Assembly (NCBI GenBank): GCA_003151335.1
Contig: PLXE01000075.1
Location: forward strand, 1-57,255
DNA length: 57,255 nt
Reading direction: 5' to 3'
Origin: Acidobacteriaceae bacterium
GTDB lineage: Bacteria; Acidobacteriota; Terriglobia; Terriglobales; Acidobacteriaceae
The position numbers were made by a program, and so were the translations under genes. The notes under the pieces are model-generated. The model saw only the letters and a program-made list of their open reading frames with translations. It did no database searches and had not been told where the DNA came from. The number at the start of each line of letters is the position of its first letter. Position 1 is the stretch's first letter. Shown piece by piece: positions 28,836 through 39,300 of this stretch.

Positions 28836-29915
28836 TTAGAACAGCTTCAGGTGGATGGTCAGATACTTCTTGGGATCCTGGCGGACGGCCTTGATGAGGT
28901 CGCGCGTCTCTACCAGCAGCTTGTTGGTATTGTCGTACATCGAAGGATCTTTCAGGAACTTGCCGGCGCTGCCCTCGCCCTTGTCCAGCCGGTCAGCAAT
29001 GCTGTTTAGGCGAGTGATGGTGTCGTCGAGCTTGCGCGCCAGTTCCTCGTCCTTGGCAAACTTGCCCAGCGTGCCCTTTCCGGCGTTGATACCGGAGATA
29101 AGCTCGTTGGATTGAGCGACAGCTTTGTTGGCGTTGTCATAGAGAGTGGGGTCTTTGAGGAACTTGCCGATGGTTCCCTTGCCACTATTGACCTCATCGA
29201 TGATCTTGTTGAGGTTGTCGATGGAGGCGTTGGCCTTCTGATAGAGTTCGTCGCTATTGATGAGCTTGCCGATCGTCCCGTTAGGCGAGTTGATCTGGGC
29301 CACAACCTGCTGCAACTGGTTCAGCATGTCGTTCGCTCGATTGAACAGCGAGGGGTCGTAAATGACCTTGCCGATTGAGCCTTGTCCGCTCTGGATGTAG
29401 GTAAGAATGCTGTCCAGCCGCTTCACCAGAGTGTCGACATTTTCCAGCGTGCCCTGGCTGGCGCGCACCACGTCCTGCAGTTGCGGTACATCCTTGGTGG
29501 GCAGCTCAACGCCATTTCGCATAGGGCTGCCCTGCGCCTGGCGGCAATCCATATCCACAAAAACCTCACCTAAAACACCGGCGGTGGTTAGCTCAACCTG
29601 GCAATCGCTGCGCATTGTGTCGGCGTACTTGGTGGTGATTTTCATGGTCACTTCCACCGGCGCCAAGCGGCGCTTGGGATCGGCAACCACGCGAATTCCA
29701 GTGGCGTTGCCGATGTCCACGCCTTCCAGGCGCACCGGGGCGCCCACCCGCAGGCCACCCGCGTTGTCCACATAAGCACGAACTACAATTTTCTTGGTGA
29801 AGAGGCCGGTGGTGCCGGTCATAACGAAGATGAGAACGGCGAGGGTCACGAGGGCGACAAGCACGGTCAGTCCCACTCGGAGCTGCGACCATTTCACCTG
29901 TTTTTCGCTTGGCAC
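28836..29915 (-). CDS. MCE/MlaD-family lipid-transport protein with C-terminal repeats
   Basis: One N-terminal membrane helix (about residues 17-36, VLVALVTLAVLIFVMTG) is followed by an MCE domain (about 42-125, VVRAYVDNAGGLRVGAPVRL and VELTTAGVLGEVFVDM). A C-terminal half then holds five repeats of the form GxGTIGKFLKDPxLYDNAN (starting near QGSIGKVIYDP, NGTIGKLI, KGTIGKFLKDP, KGTLGKFAKDE and EGSAGKFLKDP). MlaD-type proteins form hexameric rings that move phospholipids with an MlaE/MlaF transporter. No transporter genes are adjacent. The start is GTG at 29915. Confidence 0.88.
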   Translation of the reverse strand: MPSEKQVKWSQLRVGLTVLVALVTLAVLIFVMTGTTGLFTKKIVVRAYVDNAGGLRVGAPVRLEGVDIGNATGIRVVADPKRRLAPVEVTMKITTKYADTMRSDCQVELTTAGVLGEVFVDMDCRQAQGSPMRNGVELPTKDVPQLQDVVRASQGTLENVDTLVKRLDSILTYIQSGQGSIGKVIYDPSLFNRANDMLNQLQQVVAQINSPNGTIGKLINSDELYQKANASIDNLNKIIDEVNSGKGTIGKFLKDPTLYDNANKAVAQSNELISGINAGKGTLGKFAKDEELARKLDDTITRLNSIADRLDKGEGSAGKFLKDPSMYDNTNKLLVETRDLIKAVRQDPKKYLTIHLKLF

Positions 29916-30062
29916 GTTCTGCTAATCGCCCCTTGTACGCGCCTGCCGCACCGCGGCAACCGCTGCCGATTGCACTTCTGCAAGCTCCCGATCATAACAT
30001 GGCAGCCAAGAGCGCCATGATACAGGAGTCGCGCACAGTTTATTCGGGTATCGCCTACCTGT

Positions 30063-32822
30063 CTACAGTTCCAGCTCGGCCCGGATGGCGTTGTCTTCCA
30101 GGCTGGAGAACAGCTTGAACCCGTGCTTGACGCACACCGCCCTCATTTCGTGGTTCTCGGGAAGCATGGTGGAGACGACCCGTGTAAGTTTCGCGTCGCG
30201 AGCCAATTCGATCAGGCGGCGATACAGCTCTGTTCCCAGACCCTTGTGCTGAGCGGCATCCGTGGCCACGGCGGCCAGTTCGGCTTCATCCCGGCCATGC
30301 AGTTTGCTAAGCCGGCCGACCGCCAGGATCTCGGCCTCACCCGCTTCGTTCTTGCGTTCCGCCACCAGGGCCATCTCGCGGTTGTAGTCAATAAAACACG
30401 TGCGGGTCAAGCGCTCGTGGGCGGTACGCTGCGTCAGCTTCAACGGCTGGAAGTAGCGCAGATACACACTTCTTTCCGACAGCTTTTTGTGGAACTCAAT
30501 CATCAGGGGCTCGTCTTCCGGACGGATAGGCCGGATCACCACGTCCCCCCCGTCCTTCATTTTCCATGGTCTGACCAGGTGAATCGGATAGGGACGAATG
30601 GCGGTGGTGGGCAGTTTGTCTTCCGTCATTTCCAGACCATGGACCACCACCCGCGCGTCCAACGCGACGATGCGTTCCGGGGAAGCCAGCAGCGGGTTGA
30701 TGTCAATTTCCTTGATCCACGGCTGCTCAACGACAAGCTGACTGCAACGCACCAGAAGATCTTCCAGCGCCGCCAAATCCACCGGCTTGCGCCCGCGAAC
30801 TCCTTTCAGCGCTTTGAGGATGTTGGTCTGCTCCATCATGCGCAGGGCGAGCGTGGAATTCAAAGGCGGCAGGGCCAGGGCGCGGTCTTGGAAGACCTCT
30901 ACCAGTTGCCCGCCCGCTCCGAACAGCATGACCGGACCGAACTGCGCATCCAGACTGCTGCCGACGATCAACTCGTAGCCATCCAGCTTCACCATAGGCT
31001 GCACCGTAACCCCCTGGAAGTGCTCGGCGCCAAGTTTTTCGGTGACTGACTGCTGGATGGCTTGGAAGGCGGTCTTCACCGCTGCCGCATCGCGCAGGTT
31101 CAACTGCACCCCGCCCACGTCCGTCTTGTGGGTCACGGTAAGCGAGTACAGCTTCAGCACGACGGGATAGCCAACCTCCTCGGCAGCTTGCAGCGCTTCC
31201 AGTTCGGTAATGGCTATGCGGGTATCGACGGTTGGAATGTCGTAGGCCTTGAGCAACTGCTTCGATTCATACTCCGTCAGCATGGTGCGGCCCGACTGAC
31301 GGGCCTGCTGGATGATGTGTTCGGCTTTTTCGCGTTGCAGCGCGGCGTCCTCATGCTGCGGCAACGCCGGAGTTTCATACAACCCCTTCAGGTTGTAGGA
31401 ATAACGCCACATGTAGTTGAAGGCGCGCACCGCGCTATCGGGAAACTGGAAGGTCGGAATGCCGGCCTGGTTCAGGATTTGCTCGCCCGCAGCGACTTCG
31501 GCGCCACCCATCCAGCTGGCCAGCACTGGCTTGCCAAGTCCTTTGGCATAGGGCTTCAGCTTCTCGGCAATCTGGGTCGGGTTGGTCATGTCCTGCGGGG
31601 TCAGCACCACCAGCATGCCGTCAATGCCGGGATCCTTGGCGGCGATCTCCAGCGATTTCGCATAACGCTCAGGTTCGGCGTCGCCGAGGATATCCACCGG
31701 GTTGTTGTGGCTCCATTGAGGGGGAAGAATTTCGTCGAATGCCTTGAGCGTCTCGGGCGACAATTCGGCCAACTCGCCTCCCCCCGCAACCAACGCGTCG
31801 GTAGCCAGCACACCGGGGCCGCCCGCATTGGTCAGGATGCACAGCCGCTTGCCCCGCGGCCGTGGCTGTTTGGCCAACACGTCGGACATGAAGAAAATGT
31901 CGGCGATGCTGTTCACCCGCAGTACACCGCAACGCCGGAATGCGGCATCGAGCACTTCGTCGCTGCCGGTGAGCGCTCCGGTGTGGGAAGCCGCCGCTTT
32001 GGCCGCCGCCGCCGTGCGTCCTGCCTTGATCACAATGACCGGCTTGGTCAAGGAAACCTCGCGTGCGGCGGACAGGAACGAGCGCGCGTCGCCAATCGAC
32101 TCCATGTAGATCACGATGCTATGAGTGCGCGCATCGCTGCCGAAGTAGTCCACCAGGTCGCCCCAGTTCACGTCGAGCATGGAGCCGACGGAAACGAACG
32201 CGCTGAAGCCCACATTCTCGCGCAGGCTCCAGTCCAGCACGGCCGTGCATAATGCGCCGCTCTGGCTGATGAAAGCCACATTTCCCGGCCGTGCCACCGC
32301 GCGCGCAAAGGTGGCATTGAAGCCGCGAATGGGATTCATGACTCCCAGGCAATTGGGGCCAATCAGGCGCATCTTGCCGCGAATAATCTGCGCGATCTGG
32401 CGCTCCAACTCTTGCCCGTGCTCCCCATGCTCCCTGAACCCGGCGGAGATCACAATGGCCGCGGGGATGCCTAGCTCCACCGACTCGGCAATGAGGCCGG
32501 GCACGCTATCGGCCGGGGTGGTGAGCACTACCAAGTCCACTTTGTCGGGAAGGTCGCGGACGCTGGGATAGGCCTTGATACCCAGCACATTGGGACGCTT
32601 GGCATTCACCGGGAACACCGTGCCGCCGAATGGGCTGCTAAGCAGGTTCCACAGCACCGAACGGCCTACGCTGCCCGCCCGTTCCGACGCGCCGATTACC
32701 GCGACGCTTTGGGGAAAAAACAGGGGATCGAGAGGATGGCTTTCCGAGCGGTAAACGTCGGAAGAAGGATCGCCCTTGATGACGCTTGAACTTGCGGGTT
32801 TGGCGGCAGAAATCGTGGTCAT
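30063..32822 (-). CDS. ADP-forming acyl-CoA synthetase fused to a GNAT acetyltransferase domain
   Basis: The 919-residue protein has, in order, a CoA-binding Rossmann domain (about residues 30-160, [21 protein letters not shown]), succinyl-CoA-ligase-like domains (about 170-470, [13 protein letters not shown] and [18 protein letters not shown]), an ATP-grasp domain (about 500-715, [21 protein letters not shown]) and a C-terminal GNAT domain (about 755-919, [20 protein letters not shown] and [16 protein letters not shown]). The same fusion occurs in bacterial Pat-type lysine acetyltransferases, where the synthetase-like part is often regulatory. The ligase His, in SHTG, appears present, so catalysis is possible. 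The ATG at 32822 has GAGG upstream. Confidence 0.9.
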   Translation of the reverse strand: MTTISAAKPASSSVIKGDPSSDVYRSESHPLDPLFFPQSVAVIGASERAGSVGRSVLWNLLSSPFGGTVFPVNAKRPNVLGIKAYPSVRDLPDKVDLVVLTTPADSVPGLIAESVELGIPAAIVISAGFREHGEHGQELERQIAQIIRGKMRLIGPNCLGVMNPIRGFNATFARAVARPGNVAFISQSGALCTAVLDWSLRENVGFSAFVSVGSMLDVNWGDLVDYFGSDARTHSIVIYMESIGDARSFLSAAREVSLTKPVIVIKAGRTAAAAKAAASHTGALTGSDEVLDAAFRRCGVLRVNSIADIFFMSDVLAKQPRPRGKRLCILTNAGGPGVLATDALVAGGGELAELSPETLKAFDEILPPQWSHNNPVDILGDAEPERYAKSLEIAAKDPGIDGMLVVLTPQDMTNPTQIAEKLKPYAKGLGKPVLASWMGGAEVAAGEQILNQAGIPTFQFPDSAVRAFNYMWRYSYNLKGLYETPALPQHEDAALQREKAEHIIQQARQSGRTMLTEYESKQLLKAYDIPTVDTRIAITELEALQAAEEVGYPVVLKLYSLTVTHKTDVGGVQLNLRDAAAVKTAFQAIQQSVTEKLGAEHFQGVTVQPMVKLDGYELIVGSSLDAQFGPVMLFGAGGQLVEVFQDRALALPPLNSTLALRMMEQTNILKALKGVRGRKPVDLAALEDLLVRCSQLVVEQPWIKEIDINPLLASPERIVALDARVVVHGLEMTEDKLPTTAIRPYPIHLVRPWKMKDGGDVVIRPIRPEDEPLMIEFHKKLSERSVYLRYFQPLKLTQRTAHERLTRTCFIDYNREMALVAERKNEAGEAEILAVGRLSKLHGRDEAELAAVATDAAQHKGLGTELYRRLIELARDAKLTRVVSTMLPENHEMRAVCVKHGFKLFSSLEDNAIRAELEL

Positions 32823-33142
32823 GCTTGCCTCACAGGATTAAATTCCAGTTTAAGCCTTGGCGGATTGCGCCGGGAGCCACTTGCCACAAAAAGTCGTGCT
32901 GCGGACCGCAAAATTTCCCGTATTGCGCCTTGCGAGAAAATGGATCGGGGATGGTGTCTTCAGCCGTGAAATGCGCGGTGGGCCTGCGTCTGCGCTCCCA
33001 ATGCTGTGGCTTAACTGCTTTGCCTCCTTCCTCCTCCGCGCCGCAAACGCCTATCACAGCCCACACAAAACGCGGAATGATACAATGCCTGTTCCCGCGA
33101 GAAAATCTGCGGCGATGCGCCCTCTGAACTGGATCCCAACTC

Positions 33143-34195
33143 TTGGCACAACAGACGACAGAAACCCGGACCATCACGTACGCCGACGCGGGCGTGGACA
33201 TCGAGCGCGCCAATCGCACCAAGCAGCGCATCAAGTATCTCGCCCATAAGACCTTCAATCGCGGAGTGTTGAGCGAGATTGGCGGCTTTGGCGGGCTCTT
33301 CGCCATCGACAAGAAGAAGTACCTGGACCCGGTCCTGGTTTCCAGCGTGGACGGGGTCGGTACCAAGCTGAAGATCGCCTTTGAAATGAACCTGCACCAC
33401 ACCATCGGCGCCGATCTGGTAAACCACTGCGTGAACGACATCGCGGTGCAGGGCGCCACGCCCATGTTCTTCATGGACTACTTCGCCACCGGCAAGCTGC
33501 AGTCGGAAATCGCCGAAAAAGTGGTGGCGGGCATCGCCGATGCCTGCAAGCAGAACGGGTGCGCGCTCATTGGCGGCGAGACCGCCGAAATGCCCGGCTT
33601 TTACCCCGACGGCGAGTACGATTTGGCGGGATTCATCGTCGGCGTCGCGAACCGCGACAAACTCATCACCGGCAAAGCGGTGCAAGCCGGCGATGTACTG
33701 ATCGGCCTGCCTTCCACCGGACTGCACACCAACGGCTATTCCCTGGCCCGCAAGCTGTTCTTCTCGGTGGCGCATTACACGCCCGATTCTTATGTCAACG
33801 AGATCAAGGGCAAAGTCGGTACCGAGTTGATGAAGACCCACAAGAGCTACTGGCCGATCATGCGGCGCATGATCGAAGCCGATGCGGTTTCTGCCATGGC
33901 GCACATCACCGGCGGTGGCATCACCGAGAACGTGCCGCGGGTCCTGCCCAAGGGCGTGGGCGCGATTGTCGAGATCAATTCCTGGCCGGTGCCGCCCATC
34001 TTCGAACACCTGCAAAAGATCGGCAATGTTCCCCGAGACGAGATGCTGCGCACCTTCAATATGGGGATCGGCATGGTCCTCGTTGTCCCCGCCAAGAAGT
34101 TCAAAAAGGTGCAAGTCATCCTGGAGCGCTGCAGCGAGAAGGGCTATACCATCGGCCGCATCGTGAAGGGTGAAAAGCGGGTCACCTACCAGTAG
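33143..34195 (+). CDS. purM: Phosphoribosylformylglycinamidine cyclo-ligase (AIR synthetase)
   Basis: The 350-residue enzyme of purine synthesis converts FGAM to AIR with ATP. Family motifs: TYADAGVDIERAN at the start, LVSSVDGVGTKLKIA, HCVNDIAVQGATPMFFMDY, LIGGETAEMPGFY, GLPSTGLHTNGYSLAR and AHITGGGITENVPRV. The start is a TTG at 33143 in front of GCACAACAG; no ATG upstream fits. It is divergent from the acyl-CoA synthetase gene and has no other pur gene beside it. Confidence 0.95.
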   Translation: MAQQTTETRTITYADAGVDIERANRTKQRIKYLAHKTFNRGVLSEIGGFGGLFAIDKKKYLDPVLVSSVDGVGTKLKIAFEMNLHHTIGADLVNHCVNDIAVQGATPMFFMDYFATGKLQSEIAEKVVAGIADACKQNGCALIGGETAEMPGFYPDGEYDLAGFIVGVANRDKLITGKAVQAGDVLIGLPSTGLHTNGYSLARKLFFSVAHYTPDSYVNEIKGKVGTELMKTHKSYWPIMRRMIEADAVSAMAHITGGGITENVPRVLPKGVGAIVEINSWPVPPIFEHLQKIGNVPRDEMLRTFNMGIGMVLVVPAKKFKKVQVILERCSEKGYTIGRIVKGEKRVTYQ

Positions 34196-34251
34196 GAAGC
34201 AGCTAGCAATCAGCAGTTAGTAGCTGTCTAGCCACCCTTATATGCCGTCTT

Positions 34252-34395
34252 GTATCAGGACATGGCTTCAGCCGTGCCGCAACTTGTCAACAATGACTTG
34301 GGCTTCAGCCCCTGAGCATCTGTTTTTTCAGGGGCTTAAAGCTCTGACCTTCGCTGGGCTTCGCTCGGCACGACATCGTGCCCTGATACCGGAAC
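34252..34395. repeat. REP/BIME-like element
   Basis: An imperfect inverted pair (TATCAGGACATGGC and GTGCCG at the left, CGGCACGACATCG and CCCTGATA at the right) encloses a second hairpin made of GGGCTTCAGCCCCTGA and TCAGGGGCTTAAAG. A half copy, CAGGGCACGACTTCAGTCGTGCC, split over its centre, is at about 44750-44772. Confidence 0.6.
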
Positions 34396-34419
34396 GAAAG
34401 CCGTGCTCCCATTCCACAG

Positions 34420-34460
34420 GCAACTATTCTCGGCCCGGATCACTTGTGAAATGGCGATTT
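34420..34460. repeat. Direct repeat A downstream of a hypothetical gene
   Basis: This 41-bp stretch (GCAACTATTCTCGGCCCGGA onward, ending ATGGCGATTT) matches 33 of 41 positions at 35331-35371. Each copy lies 8-14 bp past the 3' end of one of two consecutive minus-strand genes. Confidence 0.55.
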
Positions 34461-34468
34461 ATCGCCAG

Positions 34469-35245
34469 CTACGGCTGAGATGGACCGCGCGTTCCGAATT
34501 GCATGGAGTCTCGCGACGCCTCGTAATCTGCCCAGGCGGATGGAGCAAGCCCTCGAAAATCAACACAACCCCGTAAGACTGCCGTTAGGCAATCGAGGTG
34601 AATATCGAAGGCGCGTTTCCACGCTCCCGATGGCTTTGGCACTGTCCATACTTGTAATACATCAGTCGGACCGCCAGTCACATGAGGACGAGTCACGGCA
34701 TAATCGCTTCCTGGATATTCTGCATCCGAATAGGGTGTTGCCGTGCGGTCGGTGTCCACGCTGTAACTAATCAGGATTAGTCCGCTGTAGTCCCCTGACC
34801 TACCTATCCGTTCCTGTTCAACCGTCGTTCGGCTGTGCTGCAGAGAGCCATCTCTTACAGTAAATGTTACCGTCACCATCCACGGATGAAATCCAAGATA
34901 CTGCCCCGTGAGGTCCAGTGCTCGCAGAAAGCGCTTTTGGTCACGCAGCAATCTTGTTTCAGCGGGCAGTATGGAGACTTCGAATTCGCAGTCGCGAGGC
35001 GTGCAAGTGCTCGACACTTGCTCTAGGTTGCTACGAATCGGTCCGCCGCCATGTCGAAGTGTAATGTCTCGTACCAGCGCAAAGTCCGCGGTTGCGAACG
35101 GGAACACAATCAAATCAGAGAGCACTTGCTCGGCTCTTCGGCGCTGGCGAACGGAATCGAAGTAGAGGTACAGCCACACAACGCAAAGAACCGCTGTAAT
35201 ACCCATCAGCGCCCACTTCGTTCGGAATGAACCCCGCTTCGGCAT
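34469..35245 (-). CDS. Membrane-anchored hypothetical protein
   Basis: The 258-residue product has an N-terminal membrane helix (about residues 11-29, WALMGITAVLCVVWLYLYF) and a soluble domain of about 220 residues, probably outside the membrane. It holds four Cys, two in a TCTPRDC pair and two near the C-terminus (LDCLTAVLRGC), which may form disulfides. I recognise no family. The ATG at 35245 has AAGGA nine bases upstream. Base composition is slightly less GC-rich than its neighbours. The gene lies between two diverged copies of a 41-bp direct repeat. Confidence 0.6.
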   Translation of the reverse strand: MPKRGSFRTKWALMGITAVLCVVWLYLYFDSVRQRRRAEQVLSDLIVFPFATADFALVRDITLRHGGGPIRSNLEQVSSTCTPRDCEFEVSILPAETRLLRDQKRFLRALDLTGQYLGFHPWMVTVTFTVRDGSLQHSRTTVEQERIGRSGDYSGLILISYSVDTDRTATPYSDAEYPGSDYAVTRPHVTGGPTDVLQVWTVPKPSGAWKRAFDIHLDCLTAVLRGCVDFRGLAPSAWADYEASRDSMQFGTRGPSQP

Positions 35246-35330
35246 AACTCAATTCCTTCAGATATACAGACCCCAACGGCCCGCACTCTGTTCCTTGCGA
35301 GATACTTGGCGTAATCAGGCGATTTCACAA

Positions 35331-35371
35331 GCAATCGTTCTCGGCGCGGAGCGCTTGCGAGATGGCGATTT
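35331..35371. repeat. Direct repeat B
   Basis: The second copy of the 41-bp repeat (GCAATCGTTCTCGGCGCGGA onward) begins 15 bp beyond the 3' end of the exported protein gene at 35386. Confidence 0.55.
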
Positions 35372-35385
35372 CTCTGGTGAATTTC

Positions 35386-36189
35386 CTAGTGTCGATCCGC
35401 CTGGTTTGGCCAGACCGGGCTTTCCAGTTCAATTTGCCAGATCGGACCCCCAGGATAAAGAGGGCCTCTTGACTTTACGAACGCTGGGGCCTCCCCGCGC
35501 AAAACCCAAACATGGATATCGGGGGGCTGCTTCCCCAGCAACGGGGCCACTAATCCAGTGACACCCCCGATCTCTATTTTTACGATGTAATGCGTGGCCT
35601 TGCGCTGGTTGCCGCCGACTACGAACATATCTTCACCTTGGGCGGAAATCGCCAGCTTCACCAGCCGCGGCTTGGGCGTGGTGACGACCATCGATGCCTT
35701 TGCCTCTCCGCTTTCGGGCGCGATGTTCTTCAGTAGCGTGAAAATCATGCCATTGGCGAGGTCCGGAGGTAGTTTCATGTGCTCGGTCTTGACTTGCTCC
35801 TTGCCATCATCGCCGGTGTAGCGAACCGTGACTTGCCCCGAGAGCGCGTCGATCAACACGTCCTCTGGATGCGGGAAGGATGGGCCCTTCTGTACCAAAT
35901 GCCCCCGCAAGAGCCGGAAATTTCGGAGTTCAGAATAGATCGTAGTCTCGTCGTACACCGAACCATCTTTGAAGTGGAATACCAGGTGGGCGGTCACGCG
36001 ATTTCCGTGCGCCACCTGGATCAGGTCGCCATGGGCCAGGGCTTCGCCCTCCGCACTTCGCAGCACCAGAAAGCCATGGACCAATCCTTCGCTGTTGTGC
36101 ACGGCAACCTGTCCACTGGCCGGCCAGCAGGAAAAGAAAATGGTGCACGCCAAAACCAGGCGGAGCGTCTTTGAGCTAATGTTCATCAT
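35386..36189 (-). CDS. Exported hypothetical protein
   Basis: The 267-residue protein has a signal peptide (residues 1-26, TLRLVLACTIFFSCWPASG). The mature part is mostly beta-type and shows segments such as LVFHFKDGSVYDETTIYSE and TVRYTGDDGKEQVKTEHMKL, which resemble acidobacterial secreted proteins of unknown function. The C-terminal part (FVVGGNQRKATHYIVKIEIG) describes a second beta sheet. Two adjacent ATGs at 36189 and 36186 are possible starts, neither with a strong ribosome-binding site. No function can be assigned. Confidence 0.68.
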   Translation of the reverse strand: MMNISSKTLRLVLACTIFFSCWPASGQVAVHNSEGLVHGFLVLRSAEGEALAHGDLIQVAHGNRVTAHLVFHFKDGSVYDETTIYSELRNFRLLRGHLVQKGPSFPHPEDVLIDALSGQVTVRYTGDDGKEQVKTEHMKLPPDLANGMIFTLLKNIAPESGEAKASMVVTTPKPRLVKLAISAQGEDMFVVGGNQRKATHYIVKIEIGGVTGLVAPLLGKQPPDIHVWVLRGEAPAFVKSRGPLYPGGPIWQIELESPVWPNQADRH

Positions 36190-36369
36190 ACAGTCAGTAT
36201 ATTTACATAACGGCAATCCCTACGGTGTGAAGAACGAGGAGAGCGAAGACCATCCCGACATTTTTGTGTGTGGTGGTCCGCGCAAGACCTGGCCTGAGTT
36301 CTGGAAAGATGACCAGAGGTTTGGCTGAAGCTCCCAGTCACTCTTCCGGCGATCTCAGGATTGCGTCGC

Positions 36370-39300
36370 CTATACCTCGCCGGCCGGAAGCGTAGGTGGA
36401 TTTGCCGAGCCTGCCGTCGCGGCTGGGTTCTTGCCGGCGCTAGGGCTGCTATTGCGAACGGAGGCTACACGGGTGAAGAACGTGGCTATGTCGCACCCGA
36501 CCGGTGCTGGTGGTACGTTCTTAGGTGCATTCTCGAAGTAAGACGAGATCATCCACGACCCCAGGTGGCGATAGCTTTCGAATTGCGCTTCGTTGAAGAA
36601 CTGGTTGGATGTGGCCTCATGAGGGAAAGTCTGATGGGAAGAGGCGTAAGCGCGAATGTCCGGCGGTTCGCTTCCGTTCAGCATCGGCTTGATGAACAGC
36701 AGTTCGCCCTGGGGCGCATGGCTGTCGATGCAGTCATACTGGATCGTTCCGCGAACGCAGTAGCTGTTCAGAGGTTTAACTCCCTTTTCCATCGGCAGTC
36801 CCTCCGGAAAGTCGGGAAAGGTGATGGGAATACCGAGGTCAATCTCGATTTTGCGAATCGCATTGCCCAAGTCTTCAAACTGAAATTCGCTGTCCGCATC
36901 GGCGTCCACCACCATGATGTACCGGCAACGCCGCAAGACCATCTCGTAAAGCCCCAGATTTTCGAAATGGCCACCGTCGGATAGCTCGACCCACTTGTAG
37001 GAGTCGTCGGTGTTCCCCAGCGCTTCATTCAGCAAGGGCATCAAAGCCCACTTCGGGCCGTTTCTTGCGAGGTAGCTACGCTTTTTTTTGCTATCGGCGG
37101 GCCATTTCCGCAGCTGGGGCCAAATGGGATTGGGAAGCCACCAACCCAATCGAGCATTGAAGAAGGTCATTAAGAGCGTCACCAGCGGCGAAGAATTGTA
37201 GCCCATGTTGGGATTGAAGGCAGCCCCGCTGATCGCCATCGCTGTACCAACGGTTACTCCCTTGCTGCCGCCGTAATCCTTCGTGGGCAAGTATCCAAGG
37301 CGCCAGCCTCCCACGCTGATCGGGCTGAAGGTGAAGGGTTCAGCCTTGCGCTGCTGCCAGGCCATGTTTCGTGTTGCTACCACGTTTAATGCAGTGTTGA
37401 TGATGTGCAGGGGCGCGTCGGCGCGCGCCATATCGGCTTCGTACATGTTGTCACTGCTGTCGAAGTTGGTGAAGGCATCGGGATGGCGAGCAAAGTTTGA
37501 GGCGCCCAGGTACGAGCGCGTGAGCCGCATACGGTACATCCCATGCAACGAAAAAGTATTGATGTTGATGAACATGTTGGCGAAAAGCGCCAAGAGGCAA
37601 ACCGCCGCAAACACGACGAAGGTGGCGAGCGCGTCGACCTTCAGCTGGTCAACTGTCCCGACCCAGAGAGCTTTCTTCCCGACATGAACTGTCATCCCAA
37701 GATAGCGCAACAAGGAGTGCTGCAAGATGCTTGACTCCGGCGACAGCACCACCGCCATCAAGCGGTCGTGGAGTTGTACGCGCAGCCAGCTGGTAAGCGC
37801 TGCCAGCATCAGGGCGAGACACAGCAGGGCGATGCCGGACGCTACGGGCGCAATCAGTTCATGCTTGTTCAGGAACTTCTCGAAAGTCGTAAGCTGCTCG
37901 GCCTTCACCCGCTTGAGGCCGGAGCTGGTGGCCGCACTTAGCCCCGCCGCGCTGCCGATGTAACCCGCGCCCAGGCCCGCCGCTCCCAGGATCGAGGCGC
38001 TCATGAAGTGTAACCAGTCCTTGGCGAAGAACGCGACGCTGTTCAAGGCCAGCCAACACAACAGGCAGGAAAACAGCAGACCTCCCGCGCGTGCCCACCA
38101 TTCCCGTTCTTCTTCCCGTTCGATCTGGGTCAACAATCCTGTCAGCACGGTCGAACCCAGCATCATTACCACGAGCACGATGGGGACGACCAGGACCACA
38201 AAGTTCTGGCCGATCACAGGATGCCAGCGGCCGGTTTCCACCAATCGGCCACCCACTCGCAGGGCGCACTCGGCCAGCAGCAAGGCTGCTAGCGCCGCCA
38301 CGATCAGCGGTGCGACGAACGACCAAACCAGTCTTCCCCAGTGCACCTGCCCGCTGCCCTCGTGTTTGCGGAAGGGATTGGGCAACTGCTCGCCATCGTT
38401 GTGCCAAAGCAAGCTCGCACGAACCGCCGCCATGGACAAGGGTGGAAGGGCAGTGTACGCCATCAGCCACAGGGTCAAATGCAGGACAGACCACCCGTGC
38501 AAAGCGTTGCTAACGTAAGCTCGTGCGGAAGCCTCACCGACCAGCCATGCACTCAGCAGGATCGGCAGGGCGAAGAACCAAAGCTCGACCGAGGTGCTAC
38601 CCTCCGTCTGCGAACCGGTTGTCCCCAACTGGTACGTAGGTCGCGCCATTCGCCAAACCGCAGTCGCGGACGCAATTACGACACCCATGACGGCGAGGGC
38701 CATCACTACAACGAACCAGGCTTGACCGGAATGCGCGCTCTCAAACGCCCAGCCGTACGAGAAGTCATAGAGGAACTGGGGCAGGCAGAATAGCGCCACC
38801 ACGAGTGGCACAAGAATCAGCCAGTTCAGCATCATGTTGCGCATCACAATGGACAACAGCGTCAGCGTGTCCAGGGTGAAGCCGTAGCGCGGCGAAAGAT
38901 AGCTGGTGTACTCGCGCAGGTGGCGGATGGGCTGCGGCTCGGGATCGCCCGAGGTCGGCGCTGGGGCGGCCAAATGGTCGATAACCTGACGGTAGTCGCT
39001 TCTCTGCGACCAAGCCATCAGCCAACTGCCAATGTAGCCCCCGCCGGAAACGGTAGATAGGTAGTCCAGCGTATCCAGGAGGGGCCGCTGCTTCTCGGCG
39101 CACGCCGCGCGCCGGCTGAATCGTGCCAGTCCTTCCAGAATGCCCAGGGAAAAACTCGCACTGCGAATGCCACCGCCGGAGAGGCACACGGCCGTACCTT
39201 CCATGGCGTAGAGAATGGATTTCAGCGGCTCATCCTGAAACTGGCAACGACTTTCCGCCAGTAGTACTCGCTGGTAGGCTTCGGCGAGTTTCTTCTTGAG

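Noticed and set aside
31062-32252. 396-codon plus-strand frame opposite the synthetase-GNAT gene
   Set aside because: It is antisense of conserved domains and has no plausible start region or fold.
33011-34114. 367-codon minus-strand frame opposite purM
   Set aside because: It is antisense of purM.
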